Below are positions 5,562 through 11,368 of a DNA stretch of 11,679 bases, one piece after another; the stretch's first letter is position 1; every line of letters starts with the position of its first letter. The translations under genes were made by a program, and so were the position numbers. Below the pieces are notes generated by a model. That model was not told the origin of the DNA and made no database searches. It saw nothing but the letters and a program-made list of their open reading frames with translations. Source of the DNA: Pseudomonadota bacterium (lineage in GTDB: Bacteria > Pseudomonadota > Alphaproteobacteria > Caulobacterales > Caulobacteraceae); contig JAEYUE010000146.1 of NCBI GenBank assembly GCA_023433655.1, positions 1 to 11,679 on the forward strand, in the 5' to 3' direction.

Positions 5562-5783
5562 ATGAAGAAGACGCTTGCCGCCATCACCGCCGGATGTCTG
5601 CTGGTTGCCGGTCAGGCCGCCGCCACCACCCAGGGCGTGGCCCGGGTTGGCGACCGCGTCGGCGCCAAGGCTGACGCTTCCAGCGAGTTCGCCGGCATCC
5701 CCGTCATCGGGCTTCTGGCCATCGCCGGCGTGATCGCGGCCGCAGTCGTGGTCGTGTCGGACGACGCTTCCGAGAGCGACTGA
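5562..5783 (+). CDS. Small exported single-span membrane protein, unknown function
   Basis: 73 residues, not recognised as a named family. Residues 1-21 are a classic signal peptide (MKKTLAAITAGCLLVAGQAAA) with cleavage likely after AAA. A short polar segment (22-45, TTQGVARVGDRVGAKADASSEF) follows, then a hydrophobic span (46-65, IPVIGLLAIAGVIAAAVVVV) and an acidic tail SDDASESD. After cleavage it would be a tail-anchored inner-membrane miniprotein of about 50 residues with its short polar part in the periplasm. Similar short proteins with a signal, one span and an acidic C-terminus are frequent in Caulobacterales and Sphingomonadales, but none has a role I can name. It has its own promoter, a structured leader, a GGGAG ribosome site 9 nt before the ATG, and a double hairpin terminator: a self-contained transcription unit. 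Confidence 0.8.
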   Translation: MKKTLAAITAGCLLVAGQAAATTQGVARVGDRVGAKADASSEFAGIPVIGLLAIAGVIAAAVVVVSDDASESD

Positions 5784-5790
5784 GTCCGAC

Positions 5791-5832
5791 TCATCCTTGC
5801 GGATGAAGGGGGCGGGCGCAGGCCCGCCCCCT
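5791..5832. terminator. Tandem hairpins, bidirectional terminator between convergent genes
   Basis: The first hairpin is TCATCC (5791-5796), loop TTGC, GGATGA (5801-5806). It abuts a second, AGGGGGCGGGC (5807-5817), loop GCAG, GCCCGCCCCCT (5822-5832), an 11-bp perfect stem. They lie between the small exported protein (plus) and the M1 peptidase (minus), whose stops are 72 bp apart, and can serve both. U-tracts are weak (TGACGTTTG on the plus side). Confidence 0.7.
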
Positions 5833-5855
5833 GACGTTTGCCTGCCGCCCGGGGT

Positions 5856-7634
5856 TCAGTCCGAGCCCCCGGCCGCCTTCCACGCCTCGATATACTCGAG
5901 CCGGCGCAGCACCTTGTTCTCCGGGTCGATCAGCACGTGGGCGCCCGCGGGGACCGCGACGCGTCCCCTTCCGCCTGTCATCGGCACGGTCTGCAGCCGT
6001 CCGTCGACCTCGACCTCGACCGGCATGGGGAAGGCGGCGCCGTCGCCGGTGACCCATTCCAGTTTCAGCTCGCCGCCTTCCCGCATCTGACGCAGGTCGG
6101 GCAGGGCGGCCTGGTACAGATAGCCGCGGAAAAACCAGGTCAGATCCTGGCCGGCCTCCTCGTTGACGATGGCCAGGAACTCGTCGGTGGTGGCGTTGCG
6201 CGGGCGGAACTCGCCGGGGCGAGGCGTGGCCGTGCCGTAGACCAGCCGGGTCACCGAGGTGAAGAAGGCCTCGTCCCCGATCAGCATGCGCAGGCTGTGC
6301 GCGATCAGCGAACCCTTGTTGTAGATATCCAGGCCCGGGCCGGTGTCGCCCTGGTAGACCTCGTCCTCGGACTTTTCCTCGCCCGAGACGACGGGGAATT
6401 TGTTGATCAGCCCGCGGCGCTGGTTCAGCAGATCGGCCTGCATCAGCTGCTCGCCGTGCAGCCAGCGCAGATAGAGCGGCTGCATGTAGCTGCCCAGTCC
6501 CTCGTGCAGCCACATGTCGTCCGAGTTGCGGTTGGTCATCTGGTTGCCGAACCACTCGTGCGCCAGTTCGTGGTGCAGCAGCCAGTCGTAGCCCTTGCCG
6601 TCCAGCTTGTAGCCGTTGCCGTAGGCGTTGATGGTCTGGTGCTCCATGCCCAGGTGCGGGGTCTCGACCACCCCCATCTTCTCGTCGCCGAAGGGGAAGG
6701 GGCCGACCGTCGCCTCGTAGAAGTCCATCATCGGCGCGAACTGCTCGAACAGGCCCTGCACCTTGGCCGGGTCGTCGGTGCGCAGGTGCCAGTAGGACAT
6801 CGGAATCACATTGCCGAAGCGGCTGCGGTAGTCGGCGCGGACCTCCTCGTACGGCCCGATGTTCAGGGCGATGGCGTAGGTGTTGGGGTTGGCCGCCGAC
6901 CAGTTCCAGGTCGTCCAGCCGTCGCCGTGGTCGACCGTGCCGAGGAATTTGCCATTGGTCGGCGCCGACAGGTTCGACGGCACGGTGATGTGCAGATCCA
7001 CCCGGCCCGGCTCCGCCAGCGGGTGGTCGATGCACGGCCAGAAGATGTCGCAGCCCTCGGGCTGCACCGCCGTGGCGATCCACGGCTCGCCCGACGGCGC
7101 CGTGGCCCACACGAAACCGCCGTTCCAGGGGGCCATGGGCGCCACGCGCGGCTGGCCGGCGTAGACGATGCGCAGTTGCGCCGTCTCGCCGGCGGCCAGG
7201 GGCTCGGCCAGTTCCACCGTCATGCGGCCTTCCGGATTGGACCAGCGGCCGGCGGGAACGGCGGCGCCGTCGACCGAAACCTCCGAGACGGTCAGCAGGG
7301 TGTCGAGCTCGACGACCAGCCGCTCCAGCGGGGCGACGGCCGTGAAATCGAGCACGGCGACCGCGTCGATGGCCTTCTGGTCAGGGATGACCTTGATCGA
7401 CAGGTCGGCCCTGTCGAAACGCATGGCCAGTTGCTCGGGCGTCCGCGGCTGGTCGGTGCCAAGGGTGAAGGCGGTGGATTCGCGCGCGGGCGCGGTCTGG
7501 GGCGGTTGCGGCGCCGGCTCGACCGGGCCGGGAGGTTTCGGGGCGATGGCCATGTCCGCAGGCCCGGCGGCGCAGGCGGCGACAGCGAGGATGGAGGCGC
7601 CCATCAGGGCGGCGCGACAGGCGATCAAGGACAC
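5856..7634 (-). CDS. M1 family metallopeptidase, lipoprotein
   Basis: 592 residues from a GTG at 7634, with GGGAG 6 nt upstream. The N-terminus is a lipoprotein signal ending in the lipobox VAAC (18-21), so the mature protein is lipid-anchored through C21; a proline-rich linker (about 32-50) follows. Residues about 65-270 form the N-terminal beta-saddle. The catalytic domain has GMEHQ at 329-333 (the GAMEN exopeptidase motif, E331 contacting the substrate N-terminus), the zinc motif HELAH at 355-359 and the third ligand E378 in WLHEGLGSY. A basic-residue-poor C-terminal beta domain closes the protein. M1 enzymes are zinc aminopeptidases; this short, exported type without the alpha-helical domain IV is common in Caulobacterales and probably trims peptides in the periplasm. 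It lies 57 bp after the broken MmcQ/YjbR gene and has its own promoter. Confidence 0.95.
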   Translation of the reverse strand: MSLIACRAALMGASILAVAACAAGPADMAIAPKPPGPVEPAPQPPQTAPARESTAFTLGTDQPRTPEQLAMRFDRADLSIKVIPDQKAIDAVAVLDFTAVAPLERLVVELDTLLTVSEVSVDGAAVPAGRWSNPEGRMTVELAEPLAAGETAQLRIVYAGQPRVAPMAPWNGGFVWATAPSGEPWIATAVQPEGCDIFWPCIDHPLAEPGRVDLHITVPSNLSAPTNGKFLGTVDHGDGWTTWNWSAANPNTYAIALNIGPYEEVRADYRSRFGNVIPMSYWHLRTDDPAKVQGLFEQFAPMMDFYEATVGPFPFGDEKMGVVETPHLGMEHQTINAYGNGYKLDGKGYDWLLHHELAHEWFGNQMTNRNSDDMWLHEGLGSYMQPLYLRWLHGEQLMQADLLNQRRGLINKFPVVSGEEKSEDEVYQGDTGPGLDIYNKGSLIAHSLRMLIGDEAFFTSVTRLVYGTATPRPGEFRPRNATTDEFLAIVNEEAGQDLTWFFRGYLYQAALPDLRQMREGGELKLEWVTGDGAAFPMPVEVEVDGRLQTVPMTGGRGRVAVPAGAHVLIDPENKVLRRLEYIEAWKAAGGSD

Positions 7635-7660
7635 GGAGCACTCCCGGCGGTGAGCCGGTC

Positions 7661-7688
7661 AACCTAAACGCGCCCGACGCCTGCGCAA
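7661..7688 (-). promoter_or_regulatory. Promoter of the M1 peptidase gene
   Basis: On the minus strand TTGCGC (7688-7683), a 16-bp spacer and TAGGTT (7666-7661) lie just upstream of the GTG start, giving a 5' leader of about 20 nt that includes the GGGAG site. Same spacing as other candidates in the window. Confidence 0.45.
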
Positions 7689-7691
7689 CCG

Positions 7692-8020
7692 CTAAGCCGT
7701 GAGGCCGCGCGCGCGCCGCTGCGCGCGGGTGGCCCGGCGCGCCCAGGCCTTGTCGATCTGTTCGCGCAGCCGCCCGTCGTCGGCGGCCCCATATCGCACC
7801 AGCACGGCAGGCCAGCCCTCGAAATGGGGCGTCTTGAAGTAGGTCTGCGGCTCGGTTTCCATCAGCAGGTCGATGTCCCCGTGATCCAGCGACAGGGAGA
7901 CCGCGTCCGGCAGGCGGGTGTCGTTGACCAGAAGCTTGCCACGCAGCGGGCGCCGTGGACCGTCGATTCCTCGATGTCGGGCAGGGACAGGGCGTAGGCG
8001 TAGAGCTCGTCGCGGGTCAC
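7692..8020 (-). pseudogene. MmcQ/YjbR family DNA-binding-like protein, broken by a frameshift
   Basis: The C-terminal part is in one frame (GKLLVND...METEPQTYFKTPHFEGWPAVLVRYGAADDGRLREQIDKAWARR), with the TPHF-GWPAVLVR and D..AW pattern of MmcQ/YjbR proteins of about 110-120 residues. In that frame the upstream residues are meaningless arginine-rich sequence. The matching N-terminus, VTRDELYAYALSLPDIEESTVHGA, lies in another minus-strand frame from a GTG at 8020, with a weak GCAGG site about 8 nt upstream. The frames meet at GGGCGCC (7948-7953 region); one extra G there (a C on the coding strand) would rejoin them as ...TVHGAPLRGKLLVND and give an intact protein of about 109 residues. The break is thus a one-base deletion in a short homopolymer, either a genuine pseudogene, a very recent mutation or a sequencing error. 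The family has a CyaY-like fold with no firm function. It lies downstream of the rpmB terminator. Confidence 0.75.
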
Positions 8021-8050
8021 CGCGGAAACCTGCCCCGATCGCGCGCAAAG

Positions 8051-8075
8051 AAAAAGGCCGGTGTTCCCACCGGCC
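8051..8075 (-). terminator. Intrinsic terminator of rpmB
   Basis: On the minus strand GGCCGGTG, loop GGAA, CACCGGCC (8075-8056), an 8-bp perfect GC stem, runs directly into TTTTTCTTT. It starts 26 nt after the rpmB stop. Confidence 0.93.
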
Positions 8076-8101
8076 TCTTCAGGATCAGCTTGTCGCTGCG
8101 A

Positions 8102-8398
8102 TCAGGCCGCGGCCTGTTCGGCCAGCTTGGCCTTCACCTGGCGCTTGATGCGCTGGGCGGCGACCGACAGCTGCTCGTCGCGGGCCTTGACGATGAAGGC
8201 GTCCAGGCCGCCCTTGTAGTCGAGGGTGCGCAGGGCGGCGTTGGAGATGCGCAGGCTGAAGGTCTGGCCCAGCGCTTCCGAGGCGACCTTGACGGTCTTC
8301 AGCGACGGCAGGAAGCGGCGCTTGGTCTTGATGTTCGAGTGGCTCACGCTGTGGCCGACCATCGGGCCGATACCGGTGAGTTCGCAACGACGCGACAT
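8102..8398 (-). CDS. rpmB: 50S ribosomal protein L28
   Basis: 98 residues starting MSRRCELTGIGPMVGHSVSHSNIKTKRRFLPSLKTV, the conserved L28 N-terminus (CELTG, G..V.HS...TKR.F.PNL). L28 is a component of the large ribosomal subunit, located near the exit-site side and needed for 70S assembly. The C-terminal half (DYKGGLDAFIVKARDEQLSVAAQRIKRQVKAKL) is typical of alphaproteobacterial L28, which is longer than the 78-residue E. coli protein. The ATG at 8398 has an AAGGA site 8 nt upstream; the longer frame to 8440 adds no conserved sequence. It is monocistronic, with its own promoter and a strong terminator, and its leader has a very stable hairpin near the 5' end. Confidence 0.97.
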   Translation of the reverse strand: MSRRCELTGIGPMVGHSVSHSNIKTKRRFLPSLKTVKVASEALGQTFSLRISNAALRTLDYKGGLDAFIVKARDEQLSVAAQRIKRQVKAKLAEQAAA

Positions 8399-8450
8399 CT
8401 GACTATTCCTTCGGAGCGGTCCAGCACGAAGCGGACGCATGAAACAGGTG

Positions 8451-8473
8451 CGCGCGGGAGGTCATCCCGCGCG
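8451..8473 (-). promoter_or_regulatory. Leader hairpin at the 5' end of rpmB mRNA
   Basis: CGCGCGGGA and TCCCGCGCG form a perfect 9-bp stem with a 5-nt loop (8460-8464) within a few bases of the predicted transcription start (about 8476). It may stabilise the mRNA or be a control site. Confidence 0.5.
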
Positions 8474-8482
8474 AGAGGGGGG

Positions 8483-8512
8483 CCTATAGAGGAGGAGTCC
8501 CGCCGGCGTCAA
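8483..8512 (-). promoter_or_regulatory. Sigma-70 promoter of rpmB
   Basis: On the minus strand TTGACG (8512-8507), an 18-bp spacer and TATAGG (8488-8483). The -35 is an excellent match to the housekeeping consensus of Caulobacter. This is the best promoter in the window, as expected for a ribosomal protein gene. Confidence 0.7.
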
Positions 8513-8607
8513 GACTTGCGGCCCGTAACGGGGCCGTTCAGCCGCCGTTCAATTGCCGCCATATATCGGCTGTAGGCATGAAATCGATGTTCAGCCCCGG
8601 AACCGCC

Positions 8608-9081
8608 ATGAAGCCGTCCGCCCTCGTCCGCGTCGCCGCCGTCGCCGCCCCGGTCATCGCCGGCGCGCTGTTCCTCGCCGCTCCGGTCGCCCCGAAAGCG
8701 GCGATGACCCCCCAGTCGAGCGGGGACACGGTCCTGCCGGGCTACTGGGAATATACGACCAGCGCCGTGGGCATCCGCGACACCGAGACCAAATGCGTCC
8801 GGCCCAGCGAGATCAACCGCTTCTTCGGCGGCCTGTCGACGCGGCGCTGGCGGTGCACCTATCCGGTCCGCCAGGTGGGCGCCGGCAACGCCCGCTTCGA
8901 GGGCACGTGTACCGACCGCAAGGGCCGGCGCGTCAACGTGCGCCTCAACGGCACCTACCAGCAGGAGAGCTTCTCCTTCCGCGGCGGCGCCCAGCTGGCG
9001 CGCGGCACCCCCTATCTGCCCGCCTCGATCACCGCGCGGCGCATCAGCGCCCAGTGCCCGGCCAACGCCGAGTATTTCTGA
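8608..9081 (+). CDS. Exported DUF3617-like protein
   Basis: 157 residues from the ATG at 8608. The protein opens with a signal peptide (MKPSALVRVAAVAAPVIAGALFLAAP). The mature part has the layout of DUF3617 proteins: LPGYWEYTT near the start (G-W-E pattern), then cysteines in TKCVRPSEINRFF, WRCTYPV, FEGTCTD and a final ISAQCPAN. Four cysteines probably form two disulfides in the periplasm. The function of the family is unknown. An ATG at 8578 in the same frame would add ten residues (MKSMFSPGTA); I prefer 8608 because it has CGGAA 5 nt upstream and a cleaner signal peptide, but a TATATC element at 8562-8567 means a near-leaderless start at 8578 is possible. It is divergent from rpmB and its stop is 3 bp from the next gene's stop. 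Confidence 0.75.
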   Translation: MKPSALVRVAAVAAPVIAGALFLAAPVAPKAAMTPQSSGDTVLPGYWEYTTSAVGIRDTETKCVRPSEINRFFGGLSTRRWRCTYPVRQVGAGNARFEGTCTDRKGRRVNVRLNGTYQQESFSFRGGAQLARGTPYLPASITARRISAQCPANAEYF

Positions 9082-9084
9082 GGC

Positions 9085-9450
9085 TCACAGCGGGGCGGCG
9101 GCCGCCACCACATAGGTCTGCTGCTCGCCGTCCGGCAGGGTCAGGCTGACGTATTCGCCCGGCCTGAACCGCTCCTCGCCGAAGCGGAAGCCGACCGCGT
9201 CCGAGGCCTCTCCGGGCTCAAGGTCGATGAGCCATTGCCGGTTCTCGTAGCGCAGTCGGCCCTTGGCTTCGGTCTGGCCGTCGCTGAAGCGGCGGGCGTA
9301 GGCGCGGTCGGGCTCGGCCCGCCAGGCCGCGGCGTCCAGCCGGCCGTCCGGGCCCAGCGGCGCGACGATGTCGTAGCCCTCGCCGGGATCGCCGGCCGGG
9401 GCGTCAGGGCCGCGCGCCAGCTCCAGGCGGATATGGTAGAAGTCAGCCAT
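9085..9450 (-). CDS. Conserved alphaproteobacterial hypothetical protein
   Basis: 121 residues, cytosolic, with no signal or membrane segment. The pattern is one I recognise from uncharacterised alphaproteobacterial proteins but cannot name: F-H-IRLELAR (4-13), a GYDIVAPLGPDGRLDAAAWR stretch, a basic-rich middle around RRFSDGQTEAKGRL, and a C-terminal GFRFGEERFRPGEYVSLTLPDGEQQTYVV that looks like a small beta-barrel. The ATG at 9450 has AAGGGA 7 nt upstream; longer in-frame starts reach into the divergent cytochrome gene and are unlikely. It is divergent from the cytochrome c gene across 106 bp and convergent with the DUF3617-like gene with no terminator between. No function is proposed. Confidence 0.8.
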   Translation of the reverse strand: MADFYHIRLELARGPDAPAGDPGEGYDIVAPLGPDGRLDAAAWRAEPDRAYARRFSDGQTEAKGRLRYENRQWLIDLEPGEASDAVGFRFGEERFRPGEYVSLTLPDGEQQTYVVAAAAPL

Positions 9451-9556
9451 CGGTCGTCCCTTTCCAGGAGCCCGTCCGGGCCCGTTTCCATTCCGGGCAT
9501 TGGCAGGCACGGCGGCCCGTGAGGCAACTGGGGGTTTTCCCTTAGGAGGAGGACGG

Positions 9557-9934
9557 ATGAAGCTGGTTCTCTCGCTCGCCACGGCGGGCCTTTTGACGCT
9601 TGGGGCCTGCGCGGCCGGCCCCGATGAGGATGCGTCCGCATCGATGGCGATGTCGCCGGTCGGGTCCGTCGCTCTCGGCGGCACGCTTGTGCGCCAGCGC
9701 TGCGCCGGCTGCCATGCCGTCGAACTGACCGGCGACAGTCCGATGAAGGCGGCGCCGCCCTTCCGCACCATGGGCCGCACCTATCCGGTGCGGGACCTGC
9801 AGGAGGCCCTCGCCGAAGGTCTGGTCACAGCCCATCCGGCCATGCCGCCGATCGAGCTCGAGGCCGACGACGTCGCCCATGTCATCGCCTACCTCGAGTC
9901 TGTTTCCGGCACGGGCGGCGGCGGACCCAATTGA
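9557..9934 (+). CDS. Class I cytochrome c, predicted lipoprotein
   Basis: 125 residues. The signal peptide ends in the lipobox LGAC (15-18), so the protein is probably lipid-anchored in the periplasm through C18, followed by an acidic linker (GPDEDASAS). One heme site, CAGCH at 49-53 (C49, C52 covalent; H53 axial), and a later M96 in HPAMPP supplies the expected second axial ligand. The C-terminal VAHVIAYLESV helix packs against the N-terminal helix in this fold. This is a small monoheme electron carrier; its redox partners are not in the window. The ATG at 9557 has a strong AGGAGG 7 nt upstream. The stop codon touches the shared terminator with carD. Confidence 0.9.
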   Translation: MKLVLSLATAGLLTLGACAAGPDEDASASMAMSPVGSVALGGTLVRQRCAGCHAVELTGDSPMKAAPPFRTMGRTYPVRDLQEALAEGLVTAHPAMPPIELEADDVAHVIAYLESVSGTGGGGPN

Positions 9935-9965
9935 AAAAGGCCCGGGATCGCTCCCGGGCCTCTCT
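9935..9965. terminator. Bidirectional intrinsic terminator between cytochrome c and carD
   Basis: GGCCCGGGA (9939-9947), loop TCGC, TCCCGGGCC (9952-9960), a perfect 9-bp stem. On the minus strand it is followed by TTTTT, ideal for carD; on the plus strand by TCTCTC for the cytochrome gene. Confidence 0.9.
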
Positions 9966-9985
9966 CATTCAGCGATGCGCTTCGG

Positions 9986-10534
9986 TCAGGCGGCTTCGGC
10001 TTCCTCGGCCTCGGCGGCGGCGATCACGGCCTTCTTGGCGCTCAGCGACTTGCCGAGCAGCTCGACGGCGGCGTCCTTGTCGATGCGATTGGCCGCGGCG
10101 ACTTCGCGAGCCATGCGATCAAGCGCCGATTCATACAGCTGGCGCTCCGAATAGGACTGCTCCGGCTGGCTGTCGGCGCGGTGCAGGTCGCGGACCACCT
10201 CGGCGATCGAGATCAGGTCGCCCGAGTTGATCTTGGCCTCGTACTCCTGGGCCCGGCGCGACCACATGGTGCGCTTGATGCGGGCGCGGCCCTTCAGGGT
10301 GGTCAGGGCCTTGGACACGACGTCGTCGGCGGCCAGCGAACGCAGGCCGGCGGTCTTGGCCTTCTTGGTCGGCACCCGCAGGGTCATTTTCTCGTGGTCG
10401 AAGGTCACGACATAGACCTCCAGCGACATGCCCGCGACTTCCTGGGTCTCGATCGCCGCCACCTTGCCGACGCCGTGCGCCGGATAGACGACCGCGTCGC
10501 CAACCTTGAACTCCAGACCGGTCTTGTTCGTCAT
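9986..10534 (-). CDS. carD: CarD/CdnL family RNA polymerase-binding transcription regulator
   Basis: 182 residues. The N-terminal Tudor-like RNA polymerase interaction domain covers about 7-65 (FKVGDAVVYPAHGVGKVAAIE...YVVTFDHEKMTLRVPTKKA), binding the beta subunit. The helical C-terminal domain carries the conserved KRTMWSRRAQEYEAKINSGDLISIAEVVRDL (87-117), in which W91 corresponds to the tryptophan that wedges into the upstream edge of the -10 bubble and stabilises open complexes. In Caulobacter and other alphaproteobacteria CdnL supports growth by boosting rRNA and biosynthetic promoters. An acidic alanine-rich tail (172-182) follows. An AAAGGA site lies 6 nt before the ATG. fdxA is upstream on the same strand, 307 bp away, an arrangement I recall as common in the group. 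It has its own terminator and a long leader. Confidence 0.95.
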   Translation of the reverse strand: MTNKTGLEFKVGDAVVYPAHGVGKVAAIETQEVAGMSLEVYVVTFDHEKMTLRVPTKKAKTAGLRSLAADDVVSKALTTLKGRARIKRTMWSRRAQEYEAKINSGDLISIAEVVRDLHRADSQPEQSYSERQLYESALDRMAREVAAANRIDKDAAVELLGKSLSAKKAVIAAAEAEEAEAA

Positions 10535-10841
10535 GTCATTCCTTTCCCGGCGCAGGGCGGGCGAGACGCAAACGCAACAGACGACGGGGACTCGTCCCGC
10601 GGCGGAACCGCCGGCGCGAACTGTCAGTCGTCAAAGCGGAAACGGATCACCGAACCTCTGGCCGATCCCGCCTGCGTGGACGGGATTCTGTCGCAAACGC
10701 GGGCGGCGCGAGGATTTCGCAGACCGCCCGACCCAATGACAGTAACCTATCACAAATCTGCGGAATTTCAAAACGTCCACAGCGTCAGCGTAAGGAGGGC
10801 TGTAAAACCTCTCCCCGGGTCGCCGCCCGTCGAGCGACGCC
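10535..10841 (-). promoter_or_regulatory. Intergenic region: carD promoter and long structured leader
   Basis: 307 bp without a credible gene. A minus-strand promoter candidate is TTGAAA (10771-10766), 16-bp spacer, TAGGTT (10749-10744), in a locally AT-rich stretch; it predicts a leader of about 200 nt. That leader contains CGGGCGG/CCGCCCG (10700-10706, 10724-10730), ATCCCG/CGGGAT (10665-10670, 10681-10686), CGGCGG/CCGCCG (10600-10605, 10608-10613) and GGGA/TCCC (10587-10590, 10595-10598). A consensus TTGACG at 10634-10629 has no good -10 partner. A 5-bp stem at 10819-10838 after fdxA is a weak terminator candidate. Confidence 0.45.
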
Positions 10842-11183
10842 TCAGGCTCCCTTGCCGGGTTTGGGCGAGAAATACTTCTCGAACTTGCCGGTCTCGCGCT
10901 CGAACTGCTCGGCGTCGGCGGGCGGGGTCCCCTTGACGGTGATGTTCGGCCAGACCTTGGCGTATTCGGCGTTGACCATCAGCCACTTGCCGTCCGGCTC
11001 GTCCTCGGTGTCCGGCTTGATGGCGTCGACCGGGCACTCCGGCTCGCAAACGCCGCAGTCGATGCACTCGTCCGGGGCGATGACCAGGAAGTTCTCGCCT
11101 TCGTAGAAGCAGTCGACGGGACAGACCTCCACGCAGTCCATGAACTTACATTTCACGCAGGCGTCGGTGACGATGTAGGTCAT
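10842..11183 (-). CDS. fdxA: Seven-iron ferredoxin FdxA
   Basis: 113 residues, the usual length of FdxA. It is a small cytosolic electron carrier with one [3Fe-4S] and one [4Fe-4S] cluster. Cluster ligands are visible: C9, C17 and C50 for the three-iron cluster (C9-VKCKFMD-C17) and C21, C40, C43, C46 for the four-iron cluster (CIDCGVCEPEC at 40-50). The Azotobacter-type extra C12 and C25 are also present. The C-terminal extension (65-113, GKWLMVNAEYAKVWPNIT...FEKYFSPKPGKGA) is typical. There is no good ribosome binding site before the ATG at 11183. A TTGACA (11254-11249) is a consensus -35 with a poor CATCTG -10 17 bp on. It is divergent from the YceI gene. Confidence 0.96.
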   Translation of the reverse strand: MTYIVTDACVKCKFMDCVEVCPVDCFYEGENFLVIAPDECIDCGVCEPECPVDAIKPDTEDEPDGKWLMVNAEYAKVWPNITVKGTPPADAEQFERETGKFEKYFSPKPGKGA

Positions 11184-11225
11184 GAAGCGGAAAGCGTTCG
11201 CGCGGTTCGTGGGTTACGGGTTGCG

Positions 11226-11254
11226 CAGATGACGCCCGGCGCCCCGACTGTCAA
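11226..11254 (-). promoter_or_regulatory. Candidate fdxA promoter
   Basis: On the minus strand a perfect TTGACA (11254-11249), 17-bp spacer, CATCTG (11231-11226). The -10 is weak. Confidence 0.35.
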
Positions 11255-11291
11255 CTCGGTGGGCGGACGTGACGCATGCCAGGCGGACCGC

Positions 11292-11319
11292 TTGCGGCGA
11301 AAAGCGCGCTTCCTATCTG
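11292..11319 (+). promoter_or_regulatory. Candidate promoter of the YceI-family gene
   Basis: TTGCGG (11292-11297), 16-bp spacer, TATCTG (11314-11319), about 50 bp before the ATG. Its -10 overlaps the left arm of the inverted repeat at 11315-11339. Confidence 0.4.
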
Positions 11320-11339
11320 TATCTGATGCGATTACAGAT
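11315..11339. promoter_or_regulatory. Inverted repeat, candidate operator
   Basis: ATCTGTA (11315-11321) and TACAGAT (11333-11339) are a perfect 7-bp dyad separated by 11 bp, so the arm centres are 18 bp apart, nearly two helical turns. It covers the -10 and start region of the YceI promoter, a position suited to repression by a dimeric regulator. Confidence 0.5.
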
Positions 11340-11368
11340 CGCGCCCCATTCAGGAAGGAAGTCCATTC

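Noticed and set aside
5838..7667. A 609-codon open frame on the plus strand covering the whole M1 peptidase gene.
   Set aside because: It is antisense to a gene with complete catalytic motifs, its protein is low-complexity (R, G, V, H rich) with no domain, and such long shadows are routine at high GC.
9451..9556. Possible sigma-54 promoter (TTGGCAGGCACGG) before the cytochrome c gene.
   Set aside because: The -12 GC element is not at the required spacing with a TTGC-like sequence.
10506..10739. Plus-strand 77-codon frame in the carD upstream region.
   Set aside because: It starts inside antisense carD, has no ribosome site, and its translation is unstructured and rich in arginine and proline.
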